A stretch of DNA of 64,000 nucleotides, taken from assembly GCA_016711225.1 (NCBI GenBank), contig JADJTK010000009.1, positions 263,182 through 327,181 of the forward strand, given 5' to 3'. This DNA is from Opitutaceae bacterium (GTDB lineage: Bacteria; Verrucomicrobiota; Verrucomicrobiia; Opitutales; Opitutaceae). The position numbers were made by a program, and so were the translations under genes. The notes beneath the pieces were generated by a model. That model searched no databases. It was not told the origin of the DNA and saw only the letters and a list, made by a program, of their open reading frames with translations. Within the stretch, counting starts at the first letter, position 1. Every line of letters starts with the position of its first letter. Shown here in pieces: positions 36,945 to 48,486 of this stretch.

Positions 36945-38762
36945 ATGGCAACCGCTGTCCCCGCCCCCTCCTCCGCACCTTCCACCCAAGGCAACGGCCA
37001 GACTGTCCGCGATGTCGTCATTCGCCTCGCGGGCAATTCCCAGGACGGCATCCAGGCCATCGGCGGCTTCCTCGCCCGCTTGGCCGGCCGCAGCGACCAG
37101 GAGGTGATGACGTTCATGACCATCCCCGCCACCATCTCCGGCGGGCCGTCCATTTTTCAGGTACGCATGGGCAGTGGCGAGATCCTCTCCCCCGGCGACC
37201 GCTCCGACCTGCTCGTGGCATTCTACCAGCACAGCTACGACGCGCACCGCGCCCAACTCCGCGACGGTGGCGTGCTCCTCTACGACTCCGACCACGTCAA
37301 ACCCGACGAGACCGACAAGCGCGTGCGCACCATCGGGGTGCCGATCACCAGCGCCACGGTCGAAGCCGTTGGCGGCAGCGCCAAGGACAAGGGCAAGAAC
37401 ATCTTCGTGCTCGGCCTGCTCGCGCGGCTCTTCAACCTCAACGTCGAGAAGCTCAAGGGCATCATGCAGGAGCGCTTCGGCAAGAAGAACGAGGATATCC
37501 TACGCAACGCCACCCTCACCTTCGACTCCGGCTACGCCTACGACTTGGGTGACGAGGTTCGCGCCGCCTTCCAATTCGGTCCTGCCCGGGCGACTCCGGC
37601 CGCAGACGCCCGCCCGATCGTGACCATGGACGGCAACCAGGCCATCGTCATGGGCCTGATCACCGCCGGTGTGCGCTTTGGCGCCGCGTATCCGATCACT
37701 CCGGCCTCCAGCATCATGGAGGATCTCCGCGGCGCCCTGCCGAAATATGGAGGGCTCTACGTGCAGGCCGAGGATGAGATCGCCGCCATCGCGATCGCGC
37801 TCGGCTTCTCGTATGCCGGCCATGTGGCGGTAACCAACACCTCCGGCCCCGGCATGTCGTTGAAGATGGAAGCCCTCGGCTGGGGTGTCATGGCCGAGAT
37901 GCCGCTGGTGATCGTCAACGTCCAGCGCGGCGGACCCAGCACCGGCCTGCCCACCATGGTTGAGCAGAGCGATCTGCTCCAGGCCGTCTGCGGCACCCAC
38001 GGCGACGCCCCGCGCATCGTCCTGGCCCCCTATTCGGTGGGCGACTGCTTCCACGCCTCCTACGAGGCCGTGCAACTGGCCCGCGAATACTCGGTGCCGG
38101 TCATCCTGCTCTCCGACCAGGCGCTCTCCACGCGCATCGGCGCCTTCCCCGAGCCCGATCTCAAGGCGCTCTACGTCAAGCCCGGCATCACGCTCTCGGC
38201 TCGCGAAGGCGAGTATTTCGCCTACTCCCACACCAAGCCCACGCAGCACGTGCCGCCCGGCACTCCGATGCTCGGCGGCAAGTATCCGCTCGTCACTGGA
38301 TTGGAGCACGACGAGGCCGGTCATCCCAACGCCAGCCCGGCCAACCACCAGAAGATGACCGCGCGCCGCCGCGAGAAAATCAAAACGCTCGCCGCCACAC
38401 TGCCGGTTCCTGAAGTCTACGGAGACCAGGACGGCGAAGTCCTGCTCGTCGGTTGGGGCTCCACCTTCGGCCAGATCCGCGAGGCGACCAACGCCCTGCG
38501 TGCCCAGGGGCGCAAGGCCGGCCACCTCCACTTCCGCCACCTCAACCCGTTGCCCAACGGCATCGAGTCGGTCTTCGCGCGCTTCCGTCAGATCGACGTG
38601 GTCGAGATCAACGATGAGGGACTGTATGGCTATGGCCAGTTCGCCACCCTGCTGCGCGCCCGCTACGCCAATCCCGCCATCCGTAGCATCTGCAAGACCG
38701 ACGGGCTCACCTTCAAGGTGACCGAGATCCTCGCCGGCGTAGCCCGCAACACCGCGAAGTAA
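36945..38762 (+). CDS. korA: 2-oxoacid:ferredoxin oxidoreductase, fused gamma-alpha subunit (KorA type)
   Basis: Oxidative decarboxylation of a 2-oxoacid (likely 2-oxoglutarate) to acyl-CoA with reduction of ferredoxin; reversible in reductive carbon fixation. 605 residues. The gamma domain (about 20-205) has RLAGNSQDGIQAIGGFLA and TIPATISGGPSIFQVR; the alpha domain (about 225-600) has GVRFGAAYPITPASSIMED and VNVQRGGPSTGLPTM. Gamma-alpha fusion with a separate beta subunit is typical of KorAB. Start fits the family N-terminus. Cotranscribed with korB (48-base gap), ending at a strong terminator. Confidence 0.93.
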   Translation: MATAVPAPSSAPSTQGNGQTVRDVVIRLAGNSQDGIQAIGGFLARLAGRSDQEVMTFMTIPATISGGPSIFQVRMGSGEILSPGDRSDLLVAFYQHSYDAHRAQLRDGGVLLYDSDHVKPDETDKRVRTIGVPITSATVEAVGGSAKDKGKNIFVLGLLARLFNLNVEKLKGIMQERFGKKNEDILRNATLTFDSGYAYDLGDEVRAAFQFGPARATPAADARPIVTMDGNQAIVMGLITAGVRFGAAYPITPASSIMEDLRGALPKYGGLYVQAEDEIAAIAIALGFSYAGHVAVTNTSGPGMSLKMEALGWGVMAEMPLVIVNVQRGGPSTGLPTMVEQSDLLQAVCGTHGDAPRIVLAPYSVGDCFHASYEAVQLAREYSVPVILLSDQALSTRIGAFPEPDLKALYVKPGITLSAREGEYFAYSHTKPTQHVPPGTPMLGGKYPLVTGLEHDEAGHPNASPANHQKMTARRREKIKTLAATLPVPEVYGDQDGEVLLVGWGSTFGQIREATNALRAQGRKAGHLHFRHLNPLPNGIESVFARFRQIDVVEINDEGLYGYGQFATLLRARYANPAIRSICKTDGLTFKVTEILAGVARNTAK

Positions 38763-38810
38763 CCCGCGACCCGAAACCAGAAACTCGGAACCCGAAATCC
38801 ACCTTCCGCC

Positions 38811-39722
38811 ATGTTCACGCACACCCGCCCCGCTCCGGTCGCCGTCCCCGAAGCCAAAGTCACCCGCACCACGCTCAAGTCCGACACCCCCACCTGGTGC
38901 CCCGGCTGTGGCGATTTCACGGTGCTGGGCGCCTTCAACCGCGTGCTCGAGAAGCTCCAGATCCCGCAACACAATTTGGTGACAATCGCCGGCATCGGCT
39001 GCTCCTCACGCCTGCCCTACTTCGTCAACACCCACGGCACCCACTTCATCCACGGCCGCGCCCTCGCCTTCGCCAGCGGCGTGAGCCTGGGCCGCGACGA
39101 CCTGCATGTGGTCGTCTTCGGTGGCGACGGCGACGGTTTCTCCATCGGCGGCAACCATCTCGATCATACGGCGCGCAAGAACATCAAGATGACCTACGTC
39201 ATCATGGACAACTCGGTGTACGGCCTCACCAAGAAGCAGACCTCGCCCACCTCGCCCGCCGGTTTCAAGTCGAAGTCCGACCCCACCGGCGCACTCGATC
39301 CGTCCATCAACCCGATGCGCCGCCTGCTGGGCACCGGCGCCACCTTCGTGGGCCGCACCTACGCCGGCCAGCTCCAGCACATGACCGACCTGATCGAGCG
39401 CGCGATGAAGCACGACGGCTTCAGCGTGATCGAGGTGCTCACCCACTGTGCCGAGTTTTTCGAGACCGCCTTTGATCACGTGAACCCCCGCAAGGGCGGC
39501 AAGTTCGAGGTGATCGACGAGACCCAGCACGACGTCACCGATCTCAACGCCGCCTTCAAGCTCGCCTCCCTCGAGGGCGCCGGCGTCTTCGGCGTGTTCT
39601 ACGAGGTGAAGGAGCCCACCAAGAACGCCCGCGAGGCCGGCCTGATGGAGCGCGCCCAAGAGGTGTCCAAGGGGGCCGACGACCTCACAATGCTCCAAGC
39701 CGCGTTCAATCGGATGAAGTGA
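38811..39722 (+). CDS. korB: 2-oxoacid:ferredoxin oxidoreductase beta subunit (KorB type)
   Basis: Thiamine-diphosphate-binding beta subunit. 303 residues. TWCPGCGDFTVLGAF near the N-terminus supplies Cys residues, GIGCSSRLPYFVNTHGTHF is the active-site segment, and the TPP/Mg motif is GGDGDGFSIGGNHL followed by IMDNSVYGLTKKQTSP. No [4Fe-4S] ferredoxin domain is fused and no delta subunit is adjacent, as usual for the KorAB type. Partners with the product of the upstream gene; reduced ferredoxin could serve the membrane complex 2.5 kb away. Confidence 0.93.
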   Translation: MFTHTRPAPVAVPEAKVTRTTLKSDTPTWCPGCGDFTVLGAFNRVLEKLQIPQHNLVTIAGIGCSSRLPYFVNTHGTHFIHGRALAFASGVSLGRDDLHVVVFGGDGDGFSIGGNHLDHTARKNIKMTYVIMDNSVYGLTKKQTSPTSPAGFKSKSDPTGALDPSINPMRRLLGTGATFVGRTYAGQLQHMTDLIERAMKHDGFSVIEVLTHCAEFFETAFDHVNPRKGGKFEVIDETQHDVTDLNAAFKLASLEGAGVFGVFYEVKEPTKNAREAGLMERAQEVSKGADDLTMLQAAFNRMK

Positions 39723-39859
39723 CCGCAGCGCAGGCTGCTGCACCGGCGTCTGTTTCGCGTAGCGCAGGCCTCTATACCTGCGACTTCGACGGAGGGATCC
39801 CCTCACGCCATCGTTCGTTTGTTCGGCTCTGCAACCTCGCCCCGAGCCGTTCCCCCCGA

Positions 39860-39886
39860 CCGCCAGTTCCTGCTGGCGGTTTTTTT
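39860..39886 (+). terminator. Rho-independent terminator of korAB
   Basis: Perfect 7-bp stem CCGCCAG/CTGGCGG with a six-base loop (ttcctg), followed at once by seven T. It lies 138 bases after the korB stop, on the same strand. The best intrinsic terminator in the window. Confidence 0.88.
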
Positions 39887-40360
39887 GGCCGCGACCTCCA
39901 AGCCCACCCCGAGTCGGTTGATTGGCCGCCCGCTCAAGCCCATTCCGCTCGGCCCGCCGGGCGGGCTCCGGACATAAGGATGCCCGCGACCGCCGTAAGC
40001 CAGAAAAGCCAATTACATCCCCTATGCATATTCACTTTTCCTACCTGGACGACGATCGCGGGCAAATTCGTGGGTCTGAAAGAACCGCCAGACAGCGCCC
40101 CTCGAGGCGAGTTCATGGCGACGCCGTCTAGCGCTAGCGACGGCTCTGCTTTTGTCCAGAATAAGTTTATGTAGATCCTCGCTCGGCTGGGCCCTTTTCC
40201 AGGTGCAAACGCCCTTGCCCCGCCGGGAGCGCGCTTCTTCCGGCCCGTGGTGGGCGCGGGACCCTTGTGCCCCGCTATCACACCGTGCCGTCGCCCCAGC
40301 TGGCGGCACGCGACTCGGGTTTTGCTGGCCAACCCCGCCCCTTCCTGCACGGTGCTGCGC
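39887..40360. other. Intergenic region with unassigned short ORF and hairpin
   Basis: 474 bases between the korAB terminator and the epimerase gene. A plus-strand frame ending at 40174 contains protein-like sequence (TIAGKFVGLKEPPDSAP, ending SAFVQNKFM) in lower-GC codons, but no start or binding site convinces me. A GCCGTC...GACGGC hairpin lies near 40124-40145. No tRNA or tmRNA signature. The epimerase promoter should be here. Confidence 0.3.
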
Positions 40361-41290
<930 letters not shown>

Positions 41291-41302
41291 GGGTTGCCAT
41301 CG

Positions 41303-41430
41303 TGGCACGGGTTTCCCGACCCGTGATCTGACCGATCACACCGACACGGGGCGGGAGACCCGTGCCGTCGAGCTTGAGGCGCCGCCGAATTGGCCAACTT
41401 CCGGCCACAGGGCGGGCCGTCCCGTGCCAC
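41303..41430. repeat. Nested palindromic repeat between convergent genes
   Basis: Outer inverted repeat GTGGCACGGG (41303-41312)/CCCGTGCCAC (41421-41430). Inside are CACGGGT-ttcccg-ACCCGTG, a TGATC/GATCA stem, and a further CACGGGG...CCCGTG pair. Sits between the convergent epimerase and UspA genes; it could end transcription from both sides or be a dispersed mobile-type element. Confidence 0.6.
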
Positions 41431-41443
41431 CCTCAGGCGCTTG

Positions 41444-42289
41444 TCATCGGAACAGCAGCACCGGCACGCGGCACTGGCGCATCATCGCCGTAGTCGTGCT
41501 ACCGATCACAAACTGCCGGATGCGGGTGTGCCCGTAGGCACCCATGATCAGGCAATTAATGCCGTGCGCGGCCACGTACGCGGCGATCTCGTCCTCGGTC
41601 ACCCCATGGAGCATCTGGCAGTGGGGCGAAAAGCCGGCGGCGCTCAGCGCTGTCTCGGCCTCGCGGAGATAGCCGAGCGAGGCCTCCTCTCCCGCCCGTG
41701 GCGACACGATCACGACATGCACCTCGAGTCCGCGGAAGGTCTTGCTCTCGGTCAAGTACTGCAGCGCCTTGCGGCAGCTGCGTCCCCCGTCGTAGGCGAG
41801 CAGGAGGCGCTCGATGGGCGCGAAACTGCGCGAGGTGACAAAGCAAGGCTGGTGGCTCGCTCGCACCACCCGCTCCATCGTGGATCCGAGATGACCGGTG
41901 GCGAAATTGGCGTTCTCGCCGCGTTTGCCCAGCATCACAAAATCGGCCGTGCGCTCATACTCGTGGAAGCAGTCGACGATGAAGCCGGTGCGATGGGTGA
42001 ATACCGTCGGGGTACCCGCCGGCACCTCCGCCAGCAGACGCGCAGCATCCTGCAGGACAAGTTTCGCCTTCTCCACTTCCAGCTCCTGGAGCTTGGCCAG
42101 CACCGCCTGATAAGGCTGTACGCCAAGACTGCCGCTGAGGTCGGCCACCATCGGCACTTCGAACTGGCGCAGGTCGCTCACATAGAGCACCTCGAACTCA
42201 CAGGCTACCCGGCCGGCCAGCCAGGCGGCATATTGGCAGCAGACCTGGGAATAGGCGGAACCGTCGGTGCAAAGAAGGACGCGTGTCAT
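41444..42289 (-). CDS. Tandem universal stress protein (UspA-UspA)
   Basis: 281 residues with two Usp domains (about 1-145 and 150-281). Start at the ATG before TRVLLCTDGSAYSQ, the usual first beta strand. Each domain keeps an ATP-binding Gx2Gx9G(S/T) motif: GKRGENANFATGHLGST and GAYGHTRIRQFVIGST. This predicts an ATP-binding stress protein of the cytoplasm, exact role unknown. 230 bases separate it from the PstS-like gene upstream on the same strand. Confidence 0.9.
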   Translation of the reverse strand: MTRVLLCTDGSAYSQVCCQYAAWLAGRVACEFEVLYVSDLRQFEVPMVADLSGSLGVQPYQAVLAKLQELEVEKAKLVLQDAARLLAEVPAGTPTVFTHRTGFIVDCFHEYERTADFVMLGKRGENANFATGHLGSTMERVVRASHQPCFVTSRSFAPIERLLLAYDGGRSCRKALQYLTESKTFRGLEVHVVIVSPRAGEEASLGYLREAETALSAAGFSPHCQMLHGVTEDEIAAYVAAHGINCLIMGAYGHTRIRQFVIGSTTTAMMRQCRVPVLLFR

Positions 42290-42519
42290 GGGGGCAAGGG
42301 GTTGGGGTTGGGGGAACGACCGCCGGGGCGGCGCGGTGGAGCAAAGAGTAGCGACAAGCGCCCAAGTGCAACCGCCGTCTCCATTCCGGTGCGATGAACG
42401 CATCGTACGCGATTCCTCGGGCGCGGGCCTTCCTCACGCCGGCCAGTCGCATTTTGCACGGATGGGGTCGCGGTCAGGATCGAAGGACCCAACCATCTCC
42501 CGCAACCCCTGCCGTGCGC

Positions 42520-43391
42520 TTACTTCGACCCGAGGGAACGCCTCGCCTCGAACCGGGCATTGGGCGGCACCGGTACATAGCCCAGCTTCACCAGGCCGGC
42601 GGCCACCTCGTCGCCGAGCAGCGCCCCCACTACTCCGGAAAGCTCCGCCGCCCGCGTAGGCTTGAAGACGATATAGAACGGCAGACGCAGTGGATAATCG
42701 CCGGCATGGATATTCTCGGGCGTGGGCCCGAAGGCCACGTCCTTGTCGTCGCGCGAGACCAGCAGCACATGCATGCCCTCGGTGTCGGCCGGCACACGGG
42801 GAAAAAGGCCGATACTGGTGTCGTCCACCCGCACCCGCTTCACCAACTCCTCGAGCGTGGCGTGCACCGTCATGGTGGGCTTGAGCTGGGGCACCCGCAG
42901 CACGGTATAACGGATCAGGTCCTGCGCCAGCAACTCGGGCGCCTCCATGGTGTTCAGTGTCACCGTTTTTTCCTGCCACACGCCCGGCGCCCCGAGCGCG
43001 CCCCATTGCCGGTAGTTGACCGTCTCCTTCTCCCCGAACAGCCCGCCCAGCTGGGCGTAGCTCAACTGACGGGTCGGATTGCTCGCTGTCACCGCCAGCA
43101 CCACCACCTGGTAGGCCAACGGCACCAGCCGGAACTCGGCCTCCGGTAGCGGCTCATCCGGCGCGAAGGCCACCACCGCCACGTCGGCCTTGCCCGCGCG
43201 CAGCTCCAACAGGCCGGAGTGGCTGCCCTGGAGGCGCAGGCGGACCGCCCCCCCGACAGCTTGCAGGCCCCTGTCAGTAACGGCTCCAGCGCGGGGAGCA
43301 GCAGATCGGAGCCGGTCACGGTGTGATCACCGGCAAGAAGGGCCGGGGTCATTCCGGACAAAAGGGCGGCGAGAAGAAAACGTCGGAGCAT
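42520..43391 (-). CDS. PstS-like periplasmic substrate-binding protein, frame break in C7 tract
   Basis: About 290 residues once joined. A signal peptide starts at the ATG ending at 43391 (MLRRFLLAALLSGMTPALLAG), then TVTGSDLLLPALEPLL, the usual phosphate-binding-protein opening. A run of seven C on the plus strand (43248-43254) breaks the frame: KLSGG then, one frame over, VRLRLQGSHSGLLELRAGKADVAVV and AFAPDEPLPE. The body (LAVTASNPTRQLSYAQL, FYIVFKPTRAAELSG) matches the PBP-like PstS group. One missing base in the run restores the gene. No pst transporter genes are adjacent, so substrate (phosphate or another oxyanion) is uncertain. Confidence 0.75.
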
Positions 43392-43521
43392 CGCGGACAC
43401 GAGGGTTGCCCGGAGCACAGCCCGGAAACCGCGGCGAAGCGAGCGGAAAGCACACGCCGCCCCGGCGCTAAGGGCGTTCCCCGCGCGTCCTCGGCGCCCT
43501 TCTACCCGAACAGCTGGAGAC

Positions 43522-44967
<1,446 letters not shown>

Positions 44968-45231
44968 GCCACTATGAACGCGGGGCAGGAAAACCGGGTC
45001 AACGGGAATTCCAGCCCCCACCCACCCCGCCGCCAATAAATGCTGAGCAAATTGCAACGTGTGCGTGGCCGCGGCGAGCCCAGTCGGCTACCCTCTGCGC
45101 GCCCCACCAAAGCGGACGGCTTAGCTGAAAGCAGCGGCGGGGCATTCTCTAGATCGCCAATTTGCAGTCCTTGGGCGCCGGTGCCGTGAGTGACACCGAC
45201 GTCCAACACAAAAAGGTGGATCGCAGAACAG
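44968..45231 (+). ncRNA. Possible plus-strand non-coding RNA ahead of the 45.23 kb hairpin (tentative)
   Basis: Gap between two minus-strand genes, with no convincing protein. From about 45060 the plus strand is rich in hairpin potential, for example CGCCGGTG-(10)-CACCGACG near 45173-45198 with one mismatch, and leads into the strong GC hairpin with T-tract at 45232-45272. A plus-strand intrinsic terminator here has no plus-strand gene to serve, hence the suggestion of a small RNA. Family not recognised; not SRP, RNase P or tmRNA by their core motifs. Confidence 0.3.
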
Positions 45232-45272
45232 CCCCGGTCCTGGGGTAGCGGGACCGGGGCCTTTGCGTTTTT
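45232..45272 (+). terminator. Terminator-like hairpin on plus strand
   Basis: Nine-bp stem CCCCGGTCC/GGACCGGGG with a ten-base loop, followed by cctttgcgttttt. Oriented for the plus strand, although both flanking genes are on the minus strand. On the minus strand no T-run follows directly, so it is a poorer terminator for the gene that ends at 45382. Confidence 0.55.
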
Positions 45273-45381
45273 GAGGCGCAAACCCACGCTGCCAGACGAC
45301 GGATACCGGTCAACGCCGCAACCCCGCGGCGCCCCAGACAGAAGCCCGATTGATCGCGCCGCCCGCACCCATGCCGGCTGC

Positions 45382-48300
45382 TTATGGCGAGGACGCTACC
45401 GCCGCCCCTGGCGCCAACCCTGGCCGCAACACCGCCCGCAATACCTCCACTGGGTGCCGCGCCGCCCGCCCCGCCCCGTCCGCAATCTGGGTGCGGCAAC
45501 TCGTGCCCGCTGCCACGATCACCGTCGCCGACGCCGCCGCCCGCACCGCGGGCAGCAGCACCAACTCGCCGATCTGCTGCGAGACGGCGTAGTGCTCCTT
45601 CTCGTAGCCGAAGGCCCCGGCCATCCCGCAGCAGCCCGAGGGGATCGTCCGCACCCTGTGTCCGCGTGGCAAAGACAGGGCGGCCACCGCCGCGTCGAGG
45701 CTGGACAACGCCTTCTGGTGGCAATGCCCGTGCAGCAGGATCTCCGCCGGAGCGTCGCCGAAATCCTCCGCCACGATCCGCCCCGCCTGCGCCTCGCGCG
45801 CGATCCATTCCTCGGCCAGCAGGCAATGCGGGGCCAGCGCCTCGGCCTGCGCGCGCAGGTCTGTCCCCACCAACAGCGGATACTCGTCGCGAAACCCCAG
45901 CAGCGCGGACGGCTCGAGCCCGAGCAGCGGCCGCTCCGCCGTCACCGTGCCGTGCAGCGCGCGCACATTCGCCCGCGCCACCTCGGCCGCCTCGCGCAGC
46001 AGCCCCTTCGAAATCAACGAGCGCCCGCTCTCGGCGTGCATCGGCACCGTCACCTCGTACCCGAGGGACGTACACAGCTCGACCAGGGCGCGTCCGAGCT
46101 CCGGCTCCTGGGCGTCGGTGAACTCGTCGACAAACAAGTGCACCCCCCCGCGCCGGCGCACACCGGCCGCCGGGCGCAGCGCCTCGGGGTGGCGGCCCAG
46201 CCACGCCCGGAAGGTCTCCCGCACGAACAGCGGCAAGGACCGTTGCGGGGCGACCCCGAGCACGCGCTTGAGCACGGGGACGTCACCGCGCTGTGCGCCG
46301 CCCAGTTGGCCGCTGCCGGCCACCGCCCGGCGAGTCGCGCCAGCGCGGCGAAGCGGCCAAAGAAGCGGCTGCGCCACGGCACGCCGACCAGCGTCATGGC
46401 GCTGCTGCAGCCATTCGGCGCGCAGCAGCGCCACGTCCACACTGGATGGACACTCCGACCTGCAGGCCTTGCAAGCCAGGCACAGCTCCATCGCCTCGGC
46501 GATGGCCGGATGGACGAAGGGATTGGCCCCGGGGGAGCGGGTGAGGTACTCGCGCACCGCGTTGGCCCGCGCGCGGGTGGAGTGGCGTTCGTCGCGCGTC
46601 GCCATGAAGCTGGGGCACATCGTGCCGCCCATGCTGGCCGATTTGCGACAGTCGGCGGTGCCGTTGCACTGCTCGGCCAGGCGCAGGACCCCACCCCACC
46701 GGGAAAAATCCAACACGGTGGCGAACTCACGTGTCGACTGCCCGTCCTCGTAGCGCAGCGACTCCGTCATCGGCCGGGCCTCGACGATCTTGCCGGGGTT
46801 GAAGATCCCCGCCGGGTCCCAGGTGCGCTTCAGCTCGACCAACAACGCGTAGTTGCGATCGCCGACCATCGCCCGCAGGAACGGCCCGCGCACCCGCCCG
46901 TCGCCATGCTCGCCGCTGAGCGAGCCGCCGTGGCGTTTCACCAGCGCTGCCACTTCGGCGGTGAGCGCCTGGAACCGCGCGCGGTCCGGCCCGAGCTTCA
47001 GATCGAGCACCGGGCGGGTGTGGATCTCGCCGTCGCCGATGTGGGCATAGAACACGCAATCCATTCCATGGCGACGCATGATCGCCTCGAACTCCTCCAG
47101 GTACGCCGGCTGGTCCTCGACGGCCACCGCGGTGTCCTCGACGCATGCCACGGCCTTGGCATCGCCCGGGATATTCGCGAGCACGCCGAGCCCGGCCTTG
47201 CGCAGCGCCCAGACGCGGTTGACCTCCGCGCCGAAAAGTCGGGGGAACGAATACCCGAAGCCGGCCTCGCGCAGCTCCGCCTCCAGCACGGCGGCGAGGT
47301 GCTCGACCTCCGCGCGCGTGTCCCGCGTCCACTCGACCACCAGCAGCGCCCCGGGGTCGCCCTGCACGAAGGCGCGATTGCGCGCCTGCTCCCGGTTGCG
47401 TCTGGCGCAGTCCAGGATCATCCGGTCGATCAGCTCCACGGCATCCGGGGCGTGGCGCAGCACGAGCAGGTTGGCCCGCGTGGCCTCGTGGACGGAGTGC
47501 AGGTGCACCGCCAGAACCCCGCGCTCGGCCGGCGGCAGGGGCACGAGGTTGAGCGTGAACTCCGTCGCCAAGGCCAGGGTACCCTCGGCGCCGGCCAGTA
47601 GCGTGCACAGGTTCAGCAGCCCACCGTCGGGGGCGAATGGTTGTCGGCGCAGCAGCAGATCGATGGCATAGCCGGTGTTGCGCCGGCGGATTGCCGGCTT
47701 GGGAAACTCGCGCCGGATCTCGGCGGCCACCACCGGCTCCGCCAATCGGCGCAGGAGCCAGCGGTAGAGCTCCGCCTCCAGCCCGGGCCCGGCGCATTTC
47801 GCAGCGAGCTCGTCCGCGGCAAGCGCGCGTAGCACCGTTTCGCTGCCGTCGGCGAGCATCACGCACGCCTCCAGCAGATGGTCACGCGTGGAGCCGAAAC
47901 GCAGCGAGTTGGCCCCGCAGGAGTTGTTGCCCACCATCCCGCCGATCATCGCGCGATTGGAGGTCGAGGTCTCGGGTGCGAACATCAGCCCATACGGGCG
48001 CAGAGCCAGGTTGAGCTCGTCGCGCACCACCCCCGGTTGCACACGGACCCGCCGGCCCGGGGCATCGATTTCCAGGATGCGGTTGAGGTGGAATCCGAGG
48101 TCCACTACGATCCCCGACCCGACCACCTGCCCGGCCAGCGAAGTACCAGCGGTACGGGGTATGAGCGAGGTACCGTGCGTGCGGGCGAATGCGATCAGCG
48201 TTCGGAGGTCGGCACTGCTGCGCGGCCGGGCCACCGCCAGCGGCAGTTCGCGATACACCGACGCGTCGGTGGCATGGAGCACCCGACTGGCCTCATCCCA

Positions 48301-48405
48301 GGACAATTCACCAGTTAGCGCGCGCTGCAGCTCGGGTAGATGCCGGCGGAGCGAGGCGGAATCGGTCGCGAGGGGGGCGGGCGGGCAAGTCATCGACCGC
48401 TGCAT
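45382..48405 (-). CDS. FAD-linked oxidase fused to iron-sulfur (GlcD-GlcF-like) oxidoreductase
   Basis: About 1007 residues. N-terminal FAD-binding PCMH domain (about 50-270; LIPRTAGTSLAGQVVGSGIV, GGMVGNNSCGANSL), then the FAD-oxidase C-terminal domain (HIGDGEIHTRPVLDL, SGEHGDGRVRGPFL). After about 570 a ferredoxin-like segment (CNGTADCRKS, CLACKACRSECP) and CCG-type domain (HGHCHQKAL, IPSGCCGMAGAFGYEK). This is the one-chain form of glycolate/D-lactate dehydrogenase; exact 2-hydroxyacid unknown. Between about 46288 and 46389 the conserved reading (VGVPWRSRFFGRFAALARL) is one frame off, with balancing breaks on both sides. Start: ATG at 48405, or 48393. Confidence 0.88.
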   Translation of the reverse strand: MQRSMTCPPAPLATDSASLRRHLPELQRALTGELSWDEASRVLHATDASVYRELPLAVARPRSSADLRTLIAFARTHGTSLIPRTAGTSLAGQVVGSGIVVDLGFHLNRILEIDAPGRRVRVQPGVVRDELNLALRPYGLMFAPETSTSNRAMIGGMVGNNSCGANSLRFGSTRDHLLEACVMLADGSETVLRALAADELAAKCAGPGLEAELYRWLLRRLAEPVVAAEIRREFPKPAIRRRNTGYAIDLLLRRQPFAPDGGLLNLCTLLAGAEGTLALATEFTLNLVPLPPAERGVLAVHLHSVHEATRANLLVLRHAPDAVELIDRMILDCARRNREQARNRAFVQGDPGALLVVEWTRDTRAEVEHLAAVLEAELREAGFGYSFPRLFGAEVNRVWALRKAGLGVLANIPGDAKAVACVEDTAVAVEDQPAYLEEFEAIMRRHGMDCVFYAHIGDGEIHTRPVLDLKLGPDRARFQALTAEVAALVKRHGGSLSGEHGDGRVRGPFLRAMVGDRNYALLVELKRTWDPAGIFNPGKIVEARPMTESLRYEDGQSTREFATVLDFSRWGGVLRLAEQCNGTADCRKSASMGGTMCPSFMATRDERHSTRARANAVREYLTRSPGANPFVHPAIAEAMELCLACKACRSECPSSVDVALLRAEWLQQRHDAGRRAVAQPLLWPLRRAGATRRAVAGSGQLGGAQRGDVPVLKRVLGVAPQRSLPLFVRETFRAWLGRHPEALRPAAGVRRRGGVHLFVDEFTDAQEPELGRALVELCTSLGYEVTVPMHAESGRSLISKGLLREAAEVARANVRALHGTVTAERPLLGLEPSALLGFRDEYPLLVGTDLRAQAEALAPHCLLAEEWIAREAQAGRIVAEDFGDAPAEILLHGHCHQKALSSLDAAVAALSLPRGHRVRTIPSGCCGMAGAFGYEKEHYAVSQQIGELVLLPAVRAAASATVIVAAGTSCRTQIADGAGRAARHPVEVLRAVLRPGLAPGAAVASSP

Positions 48406-48486
48406 CGAAACACCCCGCCGCCCGACCGCAACCCCCGGTTGCACCCTGCCAACATCCCTCAAGTCGTCCCGCCTCAATCCGATAGT

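Noticed and set aside
39990..40180. tmRNA or tRNA in the korB-epimerase gap
   Set aside because: No T-loop consensus, CCA-side pairing or tag frame could be found.
45190..47601. 803-residue plus-strand frame opposite the GlcD-GlcF fusion
   Set aside because: Arg/His/Gln-rich antisense reading; the opposite strand has FAD and Fe-S motifs.
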